From Anaerolineales bacterium (lineage in GTDB: Bacteria > Chloroflexota > Anaerolineae > 4572-78 > J111), in assembly GCA_015075185.1 (NCBI GenBank), contig JABTUW010000002.1, positions 992,001-1,056,000 on the forward strand: 64,000 nt of DNA, read 5' to 3'. This document shows positions 7,631 through 16,607 of the stretch, piece after piece. Under the pieces are notes generated by a model. The model was not told where the DNA came from. It worked only from the letters and a program-made list of their open reading frames with translations, and made no database searches. Position numbers and translations under genes: made by a program. Positions within the stretch are counted from its first letter, which is position 1. Each line of letters opens with the position of its first letter.

Positions 7631-9616
7631 TCATTGTGGGGCGGGCAATTCGGCCAGGTTGAGCGCAGTTTGGCCGGAGCTGGCTTCAGCAGCCAGGGGC
7701 AAGGAAAAGGTGAAGCTGCTGCCCTGCTGGTATTGGCTCTCTACCCAAATGGAACCGCCATATTTTTCGATAATAGATTTACAGATCGCCAGGCCCAAGC
7801 CGGTGCCTTGAATCTCGGCGCGATCCTCATGCTTGACCCGGTAAAACTTATCAAAAACGAACGGCAGGTCGGCCGGAGGAATGCCCAGGCCGTTATCTTC
7901 AACCTTTAACAAAACCTGGGTGTCGCTGCGCTGAGTCATAGCCTGGATGCGGCCCCCTTCGGGTGTGTATTTGAGGGCGTTCCCAATCAGGTTGCTCAGC
8001 ACCTGCTTTAAACGCAGTCCGTTCCCAACCACCAGGATCGGCTGGCCGGGGCTGTGATAAACCAATTGCTGGCGTTTGCTGCCAGCCGTCTCTTGAAATT
8101 CGGCCACTACTTCGGTGGCTAGCCGGTCCAGATCAAGCGCGCTCAATTCCAAATCAATCCCGGCTTCAATTCGGCTCAGGTCCAACAGATCATTAATGAG
8201 GGCGGCAATGTGGTCGGTCGCCTTGACAATCCGGTTCATAAACGAGGTTTGCTGCTCGTTCAGGTCGCCGGCCATCTCCAACATCTGGGCATACGCTTTG
8301 ACCGAGGTCAGGGGGGCGCGCAAATCGTGCGAAACGGTTGAGACAAAATCCGACTTCAGGCGGTCCAGCTCTTTAAAATAGGTGATGTCTTGCATAATCA
8401 CCGCCCGCCCTACTTCGGGGATGGGGGTGAGGGTGGCATAAAAGACTCGACCGTCTTCAAGGGAAATTTCGCGTTTGTGACTGCTGCCGATATCGGGGGC
8501 CGAGGCAATCAGGTCGAGCAGCGACTCATTTTGGATCAATTCGGCCAGGGGTCGGCCCTCGGCTACAATCGCACCCAGGTCAAAGGCGCGGCGAAAGGCG
8601 CTGTTAGCCACGGCGATACGGTCGCCACGGCCGGCAATGACCACCACTGGCTCTTCAATTTCACTCAAAACCGTCGCCAGTTTGGCCCGCTCACTTTCAG
8701 CCTGGTTGAACAACTTGGCATTCTCAACCGAAATGGCGGCATAATCGGCCAGGGCCGAGAGCAGGCGCAAATCGTGATTGGTAAAATCGCGCTGCTGCTG
8801 GCGGTTATCCACGCTCAACACGCCGCTGACCCGCCCATGAATTTTGAGTGGTACATACATGACCGAGCGCACCAGATAGGAGGTTTTGATTTTCGTCAGG
8901 TCGGCTCCCGTGAGAACCAACGGCTGGCCGCTGGTGATGACTTCGCCGGCCAGGCTGTCCTCGACCCGCAGGCGGAAGGAGCGGGCCAGACGCTCGTCAA
9001 TGCCGCGCGCCGCCACCATATAAAGCTCGTTGGTTTTTTCGTCAACCAGCAGCAGCGATCCTTCTTCCGCATTAATTAAATAAACGGCCGCCTCGACCAG
9101 CCGTAAAAGCAGCTTATCCTGGTCGAGCAGCGAGGTCACAGATTTACCAATCCCAAAGAGGGTGTTTAATTCTTTGAGGCGCTGCTCAAGCTGCTGGTTG
9201 GATTTCATCAGGCGTTTGGTTAGTTCGTCCCGTTCCCGGCGCAGCCGGGCTTCGGTCAGGGCGCGTTCGATGGCCTCCAACATTTCCGAGATTTGAAAGG
9301 GCTTGAGGACGTAATCTTTTACTCCCAGGCGGAAGGATTGCACTGCCAGGGTTTCGGAACCGTGAAAGGTCATCATAATGACCGGAATATTGGCGCGATG
9401 TTCGTTGAGGGCGTCCAGAACCTCCATGCCGCTCATTCTGGGCATATTGTTGTCCAACAAAATCAAATCGGGGCGCTGGCTAAGGGCTATCTTTAGACCC
9501 TCTGCGCCATTACGAGCCACCAGAACCTGGTAACCATTCGGTTTTAAGACATATTCGGCAAGGAATTCAACATTCTGGGCGGAGTCGTCAACAACCAGCA
9601 CAGATTCATTGGCCAT
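7631..9616 (-). CDS. Hybrid sensor kinase: receiver-GAF-PAS-HisKA-HATPase
   Basis: The 661-residue soluble protein begins with a CheY-like receiver (residues 1-125; VLVVDDS, phospho-acceptor Asp55 in DLILLDNNMP, Lys in LKPF). A coiled linker and a GAF domain (about 150-310) follow, then a PAS domain (about 320-425), a HisKA domain with VSHDLRAPLTS, and a HATPase with NLIGNALKYTP, VEDNGLGIPP and GTGLGLAI. It autophosphorylates in response to a cytosolic signal sensed by GAF/PAS, while the receiver lets another kinase control it. No membrane segment is present. It is monocistronic, closed by the terminator at 7576-7606. Ligand unknown. Confidence 0.92.
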   Translation of the reverse strand: MANESVLVVDDSAQNVEFLAEYVLKPNGYQVLVARNGAEGLKIALSQRPDLILLDNNMPRMSGMEVLDALNEHRANIPVIMMTFHGSETLAVQSFRLGVKDYVLKPFQISEMLEAIERALTEARLRRERDELTKRLMKSNQQLEQRLKELNTLFGIGKSVTSLLDQDKLLLRLVEAAVYLINAEEGSLLLVDEKTNELYMVAARGIDERLARSFRLRVEDSLAGEVITSGQPLVLTGADLTKIKTSYLVRSVMYVPLKIHGRVSGVLSVDNRQQQRDFTNHDLRLLSALADYAAISVENAKLFNQAESERAKLATVLSEIEEPVVVIAGRGDRIAVANSAFRRAFDLGAIVAEGRPLAELIQNESLLDLIASAPDIGSSHKREISLEDGRVFYATLTPIPEVGRAVIMQDITYFKELDRLKSDFVSTVSHDLRAPLTSVKAYAQMLEMAGDLNEQQTSFMNRIVKATDHIAALINDLLDLSRIEAGIDLELSALDLDRLATEVVAEFQETAGSKRQQLVYHSPGQPILVVGNGLRLKQVLSNLIGNALKYTPEGGRIQAMTQRSDTQVLLKVEDNGLGIPPADLPFVFDKFYRVKHEDRAEIQGTGLGLAICKSIIEKYGGSIWVESQYQQGSSFTFSLPLAAEASSGQTALNLAELPAPQ

Positions 9617-9808
9617 AAAGAATATCCTTAAATCAAGTCACACAAAGTTAGAAGCAAGTGTTATCAAAATTTTACCACAAGGTTATAGGCCAATAAATAG
9701 GAATTTAGTGGCAACTTGCTATAGCCCTTGGGCTAGTGACGGGCTGCGAATATCCAATAAACGGAATTTAGGCTATAATAGCTGAGGATAAGAAGAAGGG
9801 GAAATAAC

Positions 9809-10306
9809 TTGCGCGGTATCAATTTCGGTTCCCGCTGGCTTTGGTGGCTGTTCGTTGGCGTCACCGCCAGTTGGTTGTTGGGGATGACTCTTCGTCCCAA
9901 TAGACACTTTAACCCTGACCAATTAAATCTGATTCCCATGGCCGAACACAGCGAGGCGCTGGCCTGTCTGATTAACAACACCTGTCTTTCACCGCGCTGG
10001 GCGTTGTGGTTTTTGTTGATAGATGTCGTCGGCAATATTATCGTTTTTATGCCCCTGGGCTTTGGTCTGGCCGGGGTATTACGTCTAACTAACTTTCGGC
10101 AGACCATCGGGCTGGCGGCCCTGGGCGGATTTGGCCTGAGTCTCCTGATAGAACTCAGCCAGCTTGTTATCCCTTCCCGGACCACCGATGTGGACGACCT
10201 GATATTTAACACCCTGGGGGCGAGCATGGGAGCGGTCATTTTTGCCCTGTTGTGGCGAGCAGTAGGCAGTAAATTAGCCGGGCGCAAAGCAGCCGGTGAT
10301 ACTTAG
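9809..10306 (+). CDS. VanZ-family membrane protein
   Basis: The 165-residue protein starts at TTG 9809, preceded by AGAAGGGG, with a TATAAT box at 9774-9779 but no clear -35. About four membrane segments are visible, with the VanZ signature: NIIVFMPLGFGL, then the ELSQLVIPSRTTDVDDLIFNTLGASMG block. VanZ proteins affect teicoplanin susceptibility and envelope properties in some bacteria, but the biochemical activity is unclear. It stands alone between a signalling gene and a glycosyltransferase gene. Confidence 0.85.
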   Translation: MRGINFGSRWLWWLFVGVTASWLLGMTLRPNRHFNPDQLNLIPMAEHSEALACLINNTCLSPRWALWFLLIDVVGNIIVFMPLGFGLAGVLRLTNFRQTIGLAALGGFGLSLLIELSQLVIPSRTTDVDDLIFNTLGASMGAVIFALLWRAVGSKLAGRKAAGDT

Positions 10307-10359
10307 GCCAGAACGGCGTAAATTAGATAACAAACGAAGGGCAGCATTTAATCTGTTCC

Positions 10360-10390
10360 TCTCGTTCCCAAACTCGGTTTGGGAACGAGA
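10360..10390. repeat. 14-bp hairpin repeat CTCGTTCCCAAAC
   Basis: TCTCGTTCCCAAAC (10360-10373) and GTTTGGGAACGAGA (10377-10390) form a perfect 14-bp stem with a three-base loop. The shape is that of REP-type palindromes spread by RAYT transposases; none is in the window. Confidence 0.7.
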
Positions 10391-10463
10391 AGGACGACAT
10401 GAGCGGGTTTAGGCTACTTGAGTACCTGTCCAAAAGTTAATATCACCAGGAGATTGAGAATAT

Positions 10464-11459
10464 ATGGCTAAAATTCGTTACTCGATTGTGGCTCCCTGCT
10501 ACAACGAAGAAGGCAACATCCGAGAGCTTCACCGCCGCATCGGGGAGGTGATGGATCAAACGGGCGAAACCTGGGAATTGGTCTTAATCAATGACGGCAG
10601 CCGTGACCGTACCCCCGAACTGATGCGGGAACTGCACGAGCTTGATCCGCGCGTCCACTACCTTGATTTTGCCCGCAACTTTGGCCATCAAATAGCCGTT
10701 ACCGCCGGGATGGATTACGCCCAGGGTGAGGCGATCATCTTGATTGACTCTGACCTGCAAGACCCGCCGGAACTTATCCTGGAGATGATAGAAAAGTGGA
10801 AAGAAGGCTACAAAGTGGTTTACGCCATCCGCAGTGAGCGCAAAGGCGAAACCTGGTTTAAATTGTTTACGGCCAAGCTGTTCTACCGCCTGATTTACCG
10901 CATCACCGACGTTGACATTCCCCTGGATACCGGCGATTTCCGCCTGATGGACCGCCAGGTAGTTGACACGATGAAGCGGATGCGCGAGCGTCACCGCTTT
11001 ATTCGGGGGATGACCAGTTGGGTGGGTTTCAAGCAGACCGGCGTCTATTATGTTCGGCAGGAGCGTTTTGCGGGGGAGACCAGCTATCCTCTGCGCAAAA
11101 TGCTCAAGTTTGCCAGCGATGCCATCACCGGTTTCAGCTATTTCCCGCTGCAATTAGCCACCTATATGGGCTTTATCGTGGCAGCTTTAAGCGGGGTGGG
11201 GATGGTCGGCGTTATCCTGGCTCGGCTCATCGGCCAACAGGCCTTTTTTGGCCAGGCGACCACCCTGGTCATGGTGCTCTTCCTGGGTGGAATCCAGTTA
11301 ATTTGCCTGGGGATTATTGGCGAGTATTTGGGACGGATTTATGATGAGGTCAAAGACCGGCCCCTGTACGTTGTCAACCAGGCTGTCGGCTTTGAAAAGA
11401 TACCGGAGATTCCTGAATTTGCTGGCAGGGCGGAGCCAAAAGTTGGGCATCTATCCTGA
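10464..11459 (+). CDS. Family 2 glycosyltransferase, polyprenyl-phosphate sugar synthase type (GtrB/DPM1-like)
   Basis: The 331-residue protein has a GT-A domain (residues 1-230) with SIVAPCYNEEGNI, LINDGSRDRT and the metal-binding DSDLQDPPE, then QERFAGETSYPLRKM. Two C-terminal membrane helices (about 235-305) follow, ending GIIGEYLGRIYDEVKDRP. This architecture matches enzymes that move a sugar from a nucleotide donor to undecaprenyl phosphate for envelope glycan decoration. An AGGAGATTG site precedes the ATG. The next gene overlaps its 3' end, suggesting an operon with the two small conserved proteins. Donor sugar cannot be read. Confidence 0.9.
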   Translation: MAKIRYSIVAPCYNEEGNIRELHRRIGEVMDQTGETWELVLINDGSRDRTPELMRELHELDPRVHYLDFARNFGHQIAVTAGMDYAQGEAIILIDSDLQDPPELILEMIEKWKEGYKVVYAIRSERKGETWFKLFTAKLFYRLIYRITDVDIPLDTGDFRLMDRQVVDTMKRMRERHRFIRGMTSWVGFKQTGVYYVRQERFAGETSYPLRKMLKFASDAITGFSYFPLQLATYMGFIVAALSGVGMVGVILARLIGQQAFFGQATTLVMVLFLGGIQLICLGIIGEYLGRIYDEVKDRPLYVVNQAVGFEKIPEIPEFAGRAEPKVGHLS

Positions 11460-12132
11460 CGACCGCGTCTTAGTGGCCGTTATGAACAATCCTCAAGATT
11501 GGCGGCGGGTGCAAACCGAGGGCTGGTACCGCCTGCCGGTCAAACACGCCCCGGAGGGGACGCCCCATTTCGACTGGCTGGCTTTTTATTTCACCAGCGT
11601 CTTCGGTAGCGACAAATGGGCTATCCATTACTATGCTCATATCGAAGGTCATGAACTTGTCACCCGCCGCGACCTGATTCCGACCGAATCTGACCACAAA
11701 CGGGCTGGGGAGTGGTATTATAAATTGGCGCTTGGCCCGCTCCAGCACAAATTGCCGCCGATTATCTCCACCAATTGGCGGCGTATCACCTTCATCGTTA
11801 CCACTGGCGACCGTTTTGAGACGGCCGAGGAGATCAATGACCTGTTTGAAAACCAATCGCCGGCCGGGCGGCTGTACGTGACGCTGCGGGAAGAGGGCTT
11901 TCATCCCGAACGTAACTGGCCGCTGCGAGAGCAGGGGGTGACCTACCAGGTGGACCTGGCCCTGCCGCTAGGCCAGAATCAATGGCTGCCGGTTGTGTTG
12001 GCTTCTAATGATAACCCTTTCGTTCCGGCCAACGCGTTGCGCTTCAGCCCCGACAGCGATATGAGTGAGTGCGCCCGGATCATCCGCCAAAAAATTCAGG
12101 GGACAGCCTCCAATGAGGTAGAAGCAAAATGA
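11443..12132 (+). CDS. Conserved hypothetical protein, 229 aa
   Basis: I chose TTG 11443 as the start because CGGAG stands eight bases before it; GTG 11473 and ATG 11482 are in frame but lack a ribosome site. The protein has alternating beta/alpha character, with a C-terminal EQGVTYQVDLALPLGQNQWLPVVLASNDN segment (positions about 165-195). No catalytic motif or membrane segment is evident. It overlaps the glycosyltransferase gene by 17 bases and shares the stop-start overlap ATGA with the TIGR04076 gene, so the three are probably one transcript. Function unknown. Confidence 0.7.
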   Translation: MGIYPDDRVLVAVMNNPQDWRRVQTEGWYRLPVKHAPEGTPHFDWLAFYFTSVFGSDKWAIHYYAHIEGHELVTRRDLIPTESDHKRAGEWYYKLALGPLQHKLPPIISTNWRRITFIVTTGDRFETAEEINDLFENQSPAGRLYVTLREEGFHPERNWPLREQGVTYQVDLALPLGQNQWLPVVLASNDNPFVPANALRFSPDSDMSECARIIRQKIQGTASNEVEAK

Positions 12133-12494
12133 GCCAAACCCCGCTCCGTGACGACGAATTTGAACTATATGATCTCGCAGTCGTCGTCGAGAAGATCGAA
12201 GGCCACTGCACCTGCGCTATGACTGAGGGTGATTGCTTTTACCTGCGCGGCGGCAAACTCTCGCTGCCGGACGGGGCCGATTTTTGCCTGTACGCCTTGC
12301 AGTCGGTCATTCCCTTGCTGCCGGCCAAGCAGCGCCGCAATCACCCTGCCGATTGGATGGAAACCGATGCCCGTGTGGTCTGCCCCGACCCAGCCTGCCG
12401 TTTAATCATGCGGATTGACCGGGTCAGCCGCCGGACGCTCCGCCATGATGATGTTAGCCCGATTGCCTGGGAAGACGTAAAGCGTGAGGTGTGA
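12129..12494 (+). CDS. TIGR04076-family small protein
   Basis: The 121-residue protein carries the family pattern: FELYDLAVVVEKIEGHC, a Cys-rich middle (HCTCAMTEGDCFYLRGG), GADFCLYALQSVIPLLPAKQR and WMETDARVVCPDPACR. Five or more conserved cysteines suggest metal or cofactor binding, but no activity is established for the family as far as I know. Its ATG overlaps the preceding stop by four bases, showing translational coupling. A family A repeat begins about 40 bases downstream. Confidence 0.82.
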   Translation: MSQTPLRDDEFELYDLAVVVEKIEGHCTCAMTEGDCFYLRGGKLSLPDGADFCLYALQSVIPLLPAKQRRNHPADWMETDARVVCPDPACRLIMRIDRVSRRTLRHDDVSPIAWEDVKREV

Positions 12495-12536
12495 GGCGAG
12501 GGCGAAAGATTTGTAACTCCGCAAGGTCAAAGAGGA

Positions 12537-12673
12537 AGCATCCTGAGTAGCGCGGAACTCGTCCTGAGCCTGCCGAAGGGCGAGTGGAGCGCGTATCGAA
12601 GGATGTGGGTTTGCTTGGTTGCGTCGCACCCTTCGATACAGCTTCCGCTGCGCTATAGCCTACTCAGGGTGCT
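12537..12673. repeat. Family A bipartite palindromic repeat
   Basis: The first half runs AGCATCCTGAGTAG to TATCGAAGGATG (12537-12605) and contains CCTGAGCCTGCCGAAGGG. The second half is inverted: CACCCTTCGATAC to CTACTCAGGGTGCT (about 12627-12673). The same two-part arrangement recurs at 29688-29845 and 35701-35821. The inner GCCTGCCGAAGGG phrase, reversed, also occurs inside the cyclase gene near 25063-25085. Confidence 0.75.
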
Positions 12674-12685
12674 GCCTCCGAGGAG

Positions 12686-13687
12686 TTACCGGGAACGAAA
12701 ATGGGGGATTATGTGCTCACCCAACAATTGGATTGCCGCCCGTGGCTCTGGCCCCAGCGGCGGGCCGAAGCTGAGATGACGCGCCCCGGCCTCGACCAGC
12801 GGCTCCAGCCGGGCGATTAAATCCTCCGGCCGCCCGACCACCCCAATCTGGAGCATGCGTTCATCCACCAGGCTGCACGCCTTTTCCATGTCATTTTCCA
12901 CCATCACCGCCTGCTCAATTGGCGCAAAATCCTCAGTGGTCAGGTCCAGGCGATCCAGTATCAGCGGGCCGAGGGTATGGCCGTAGTAAGCGACCTTCTC
13001 GGCCAGCGCTCGCCGGGCTGCCGTCCGATCCTCTGCCAGCGAAACCCACATGCAAACGGCAAAATCGAGCAGGGGCAGCGCGTCCGCCCGCTTTGCCAAA
13101 CCTTCTTCCAGGTAAGGCTTGACCCCGAAATAATGCTCCGGCGGAAAGAGCAGCGGCAGCACGCCGTCGGCCAGTTCGCCGGCCAGGCGCAGCATGCCCG
13201 GCCCCATCGCGCCCAGATAAATCGGGGTGACCCGCGGGGCCTCAAAGCGCAGGTAAGCTTCGCCGCCCCAGCGCAGAAATTTGCCGGCAATGACCGCCCG
13301 CTCCCCGGCCAGCAGGGCCCGAATTGCGAGGATGGTCTCACGCAGGGCCGCCAGCGGCTGGCCGTGGCTCAGATCAACCCACCTTAAAAAGTCGGCGGCG
13401 CCAGCAGCCAGACCCAGGTTGAAGCGGCAGCCAGACAGTTCATCCAGCGTGGCCGCCAGCATGGCAATTTCGCTGGGGTGGATAGTGTAGGGATTGAGGA
13501 TGCACGTGCCGATTTCGATCTGCTGGGTAGCCGCAGCCACCGCCGCCAGAATCACCGGCGCGCTGCGCAGGAACAGGTCATTGCTCACCCAGAACTGGTC
13601 GAAGCCGTGCAGTTCGGCCAGTTGGGCCAGGGTGACATATTCCGGCAGGGGCAAATCGTTGTTGAGACGCAGGCTAAAGCGCATCAT
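12686..13687 (-). CDS. LLM-class flavin-dependent oxidoreductase (F420/FMN type)
   Basis: The 333-residue TIM-barrel protein has LLM-family features: MRFSLRLNNDLPLPEYVTLAQLAELHGFDQFWVSND at the start, IEIGTCILNPYTIHPSEIAMLAATLDELS, GRFNLGLAAG-type strand turns, PIYLGAMGPGMLRLAGELADG and a C-terminal VVGRPEDLIARLEPLVEAGARHLSFGPP. Such enzymes reduce or oxygenate small substrates with F420 or FMN; which cofactor is used cannot be decided. ATG 13687 and 13684 are both possible starts. A RidA gene lies upstream on the same strand across a 13-bp hairpin. A homologue is at 22307-23323. Confidence 0.87.
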   Translation of the reverse strand: MMRFSLRLNNDLPLPEYVTLAQLAELHGFDQFWVSNDLFLRSAPVILAAVAAATQQIEIGTCILNPYTIHPSEIAMLAATLDELSGCRFNLGLAAGAADFLRWVDLSHGQPLAALRETILAIRALLAGERAVIAGKFLRWGGEAYLRFEAPRVTPIYLGAMGPGMLRLAGELADGVLPLLFPPEHYFGVKPYLEEGLAKRADALPLLDFAVCMWVSLAEDRTAARRALAEKVAYYGHTLGPLILDRLDLTTEDFAPIEQAVMVENDMEKACSLVDERMLQIGVVGRPEDLIARLEPLVEAGARHLSFGPPLGPEPRAAIQLLGEHIIPHFRSR

Positions 13688-13698
13688 AGTCGTTCGAC

Positions 13699-13731
13699 AG
13701 ACCTGACAGGTTTCTAAGACCTGTCAGGTCT
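13699..13731. repeat. 13-bp hairpin repeat AGACCTGACAGGT
   Basis: AGACCTGACAGGT (13699-13711) and ACCTGTCAGGTCT (13719-13731) pair perfectly around TTCTAAG. The right arm overlaps the last bases of the RidA gene, so the repeat supplies its stop codon. Confidence 0.7.
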
Positions 13732-14134
13732 AAACATCTCCCGACCCAATAACTGCCTCGGCCTCGATTTCCACAAGATATTCGTCGCCAATCAATTGGG
13801 CCTGAACCATGGTATTGGCCGGGCGAATCGAGCCAAAGCGTTCGCCGTGGACCAGCGCGACCGGCTCCCAATCGGCCACATGACGCAGGTAAATGCGGGT
13901 GCGAACCACATCCTGCAGCGCTCCCCCCAGTTGGTTGATCGCCTTTTCAATTTTGTCCAGGATAAAACGAGTCTGCGCGGCGGGATCACCTGCTCCAACC
14001 ACGCCTTCTGGGCCGGTTGCCGTAGTGCCGGAAACCACGATCCGGTCGCCCACCCGCACGGCGCGAGCGTAGCCGGCCAAATCCTCCCAATGGGTGCCGC
14101 TGCCGACAGAACTTCGGCGCAATTTTGGATTCAT
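13730..14134 (-). CDS. RidA-family protein
   Basis: The 134-residue protein starts at ATG 14134, preceded by AGGAGG four bases away; upstream in-frame codons lack a site. It shows the RidA/YjgF pattern: ARAVRVGDRIVVSGTTA, QTRFILDKIEKAINQLGGALQDVVRTRIYL and a C-terminal VEIEAEAVI. The catalytic RidA Arg appears in the VRTRIYL segment. RidA homologues hydrolyse reactive enamine/imine intermediates and often sit beside flavin oxidoreductases; here an LLM enzyme follows on the same strand. The stop lies inside a palindromic repeat. Confidence 0.88.
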   Translation of the reverse strand: MNPKLRRSSVGSGTHWEDLAGYARAVRVGDRIVVSGTTATGPEGVVGAGDPAAQTRFILDKIEKAINQLGGALQDVVRTRIYLRHVADWEPVALVHGERFGSIRPANTMVQAQLIGDEYLVEIEAEAVIGSGDV

Positions 14135-14187
14135 ACTGCCTCCTGGAAAATGAATCGGCGAAAAAAAACCGGTTATCAAAGGGGGTA

Positions 14188-16446
14188 TTAAACCTGAACG
14201 ACCACGATTGTCAAATCGTCGTGGGGTTCAATATTGCCGGTGAAGCTGGTGACCACAGCCCGGAGGTGGGCCAACATGGCCGTGGCGCTGTTTTTCGGCC
14301 CGACGGCGACAGCCTGCTCGAAACGCTCGAAGCTAAAGAGTTGACCACTGGCATTGAGGGCCTCGATAACGCCATCGCTGGTAAAGATAACCAAATCTCC
14401 CGAATTAAGGCTAAAGGTAGCTTCAGCATACCTGTGACGAGCGCTAAGGCCGACCCCCAACGGCAGGCCGCCCACTTCGACCCACTCCACCGCGCCATTG
14501 GTCCGGCTAATCAGCGGGGTGACACAACCGGCATTAGCGACTCGCAGCCAACCCTGGGACTGGTTCCGGGTCGGGAGGGTGATTTCGGCATAACAAAGCG
14601 CGCAGTTTTGCAGGGTGGTTTTGGTGTAGGGTTTAAGGGCCAGGTCAAGCTCGGTCAGCAGGTCGCTGGGGCTGAAGGCGTGGGCGATGATAGATTGCAG
14701 GGCGGTCAGGCTGGCCGCCATGAGCAAGGCCGCCGGCATCCCTTTACCCGACACGTCGCCTACGGCAATAGCAAACCGTTCTCCCCCGCTCAGCCCTTCA
14801 AGCAGAGAAGCCTGGAAGGAGCTAAAGGCGTGATAGGCATAGAAATCGCCGCCAACTTCCCGCGCGGGCGCGCTGTAGCAGACCAGGTCCAGGCCGGGCC
14901 AGGTAGGGCGGCCCGCCGGCAAGAGGCTCTGCTGAATTTTGTGGGCCAGGGTCAATTCTTCTTGCAAACGAGTGGTCAGTTCTTGCAGTTGTTGGTTGGT
15001 CACTTTCAGTTCTTCTTCGGCCCGTTTACGCGCCGTAATGTCGCTGACCACGCCGTAAATAATTTTTGATGCGCCAAGTCTCTGGCTGCGGCCGCTGTCA
15101 CGCACCCAGATCACCGTGCCATCGGCCTGGACCAGGCGATATTCCATCTCGCTGTTCTGGCCGGCTGCTAACTTGGCCGCCTGAACGGCGGCGGCAATCC
15201 GGTCGTCCGGGTGAATGACCTGGGTCGGCCAGAAATGCCAGTCGGCTTCAAATCTTTCCTTCGGATAGCCGGTCAGTATTTCAATATGAGGGGAGAGATA
15301 AAGGTTGACTGCCTGGCCCTCCTCGGTTAGCTGGGTCACGTAGACATGGTCGCTAATGGAAGAAACAACCTCGCGGAAGCGCTCCTGACTGGAGTGCAGA
15401 GCGGCCTCGGCCTGTTTACGCTCGGTCAGGTCAATGCCGGTGTTGAGGATATACTCCATTATGCCCTGCTGGTCGTACAAAATGGTGTTAGACCAGGCGA
15501 TCATCCGGCGCCGGCCATCTTTGGTCAGCCAGTCGCTCTCATAGCGTTTGGGCGGCTGGTTAAGCCACAGTTGTTCAAAGTCGGCCTTAATCGGCTCAAT
15601 CTCCTCAGGCGGGAGGAACAAATCCCACCAATGTTTACCTCTGACTTCCTCAAAGGAGTAGCCGCTCGTGTGCTCGCAGGCCCGGTTAAAGCGAATAATG
15701 CGGCCGTACCGGTTCAGGACCATGACCAGGGCGCTGGTGTTATCGAGCACCGCCGCGATAAAATTACGCTCTCGCTTCAGCGCCCGCACCCGCTCGATAC
15801 TCTCCTGCCGGCTCTGCTCGTAGACGTAGGCATTTTTCAAAGCGGTGGCCGCCTGGCTGGTCAAAGCCTGGACTCGATCCAAATCTTCCGGCTTAAAATG
15901 CCCGGGCGTGGCGCTGTTTAAATTCAGGAAACCAATCAGCCGGCCCTGGATAAAAAGGGGCGCTCCCAGGTAAGATCTTATCCAACGGGCCTCCGGCTTT
16001 TCTACCCAGGTCTGGTCCTCTTCAACCGCAAGAATGACCAAAGGCCGGCCCGTCTCCTGCATAAATTGCAGGGTTGGCGTCTCAGCCACAACCAGACCCT
16101 GTCCTGCGGGACGGTCACTTGGGCCTAAACGGGTATAGCCCCGCCGCCTGGAGATACGCGCCACCCCATCTTCAACCAGCAAGATGGCGGTTCCGTCGTG
16201 GGGAATAAGCTCATGCGCCTGATCCATGAGGCGGTCGAGGATTTCTTCAAAGTTGAGGGTGCTGCTCAGGGCGGTGCTGGTTTGATAGAGCATTTCCGCC
16301 AGCCGCCGCTGCTCGCGTTCGGCGGCTAAAAGCTGTGCCTGTTCCGCCTCCCGCCGTTTGGACTGCTCTAACAGCGCCTCCAATTCGGCCAGGCGTGGGC
16401 TGAGGGAAGGCGGGGTCACTTCGACAGGTTTGATGTTCTTTGGCAT
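14188..16446 (-). CDS. GAF-PAS-PAS SpoIIE-type serine phosphatase
   Basis: The 752-residue protein starts at ATG 16446 (MPKNIKPVEV). Order: N-terminal coiled coil (about 15-60), GAF domain (about 65-215; TLNFEEILDRLMDQAHELIPHDGTAILLV), PAS domain (about 230-350), PAS/PAC domain (about 355-480), linker coil, then a PP2C-like SpoIIE domain (about 510-750) with AREVGGDFYAYH, AVGDVSGKGMPAALLM, NAGCVTPLI, GGLPLGVGL, FTSDGVIEALN and HDDLTIVVVQV. The metal-binding Asp residues are present. RsbU/SpoIIE enzymes dephosphorylate anti-sigma-antagonist proteins, so it probably feeds a partner-switching pathway, but no STAS or anti-sigma gene is nearby. Divergent from the lysine-catabolism gene at 16608. 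Confidence 0.9.
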   Translation of the reverse strand: MPKNIKPVEVTPPSLSPRLAELEALLEQSKRREAEQAQLLAAEREQRRLAEMLYQTSTALSSTLNFEEILDRLMDQAHELIPHDGTAILLVEDGVARISRRRGYTRLGPSDRPAGQGLVVAETPTLQFMQETGRPLVILAVEEDQTWVEKPEARWIRSYLGAPLFIQGRLIGFLNLNSATPGHFKPEDLDRVQALTSQAATALKNAYVYEQSRQESIERVRALKRERNFIAAVLDNTSALVMVLNRYGRIIRFNRACEHTSGYSFEEVRGKHWWDLFLPPEEIEPIKADFEQLWLNQPPKRYESDWLTKDGRRRMIAWSNTILYDQQGIMEYILNTGIDLTERKQAEAALHSSQERFREVVSSISDHVYVTQLTEEGQAVNLYLSPHIEILTGYPKERFEADWHFWPTQVIHPDDRIAAAVQAAKLAAGQNSEMEYRLVQADGTVIWVRDSGRSQRLGASKIIYGVVSDITARKRAEEELKVTNQQLQELTTRLQEELTLAHKIQQSLLPAGRPTWPGLDLVCYSAPAREVGGDFYAYHAFSSFQASLLEGLSGGERFAIAVGDVSGKGMPAALLMAASLTALQSIIAHAFSPSDLLTELDLALKPYTKTTLQNCALCYAEITLPTRNQSQGWLRVANAGCVTPLISRTNGAVEWVEVGGLPLGVGLSARHRYAEATFSLNSGDLVIFTSDGVIEALNASGQLFSFERFEQAVAVGPKNSATAMLAHLRAVVTSFTGNIEPHDDLTIVVVQV

Positions 16447-16607
16447 GGTTCTTGCCTGGAATTTAGCGGAAATAAGAACGCGACACAATTAACTTTATGC
16501 TATAAGATACAACAAATATGGCTAAACTTCAATACTCCAAAAGTAACTTGACTGCCCGACTGGTAGGGTTTGCCAAAAATTGAGGTTAATGATAAGCTGA
16601 TTCTCCT

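Noticed and set aside
12402..12629. 75-codon reverse ORF in the repeat after the TIGR04076 gene
   Set aside because: It consists mostly of family A repeat sequence and overlaps a conserved gene; no ribosome site.
14125..15069. 314-codon forward frame opposite the SpoIIE phosphatase
   Set aside because: The reverse strand encodes a complete GAF/PAS/SpoIIE protein with all motifs; the forward frame is a by-product of GC-rich codon use.
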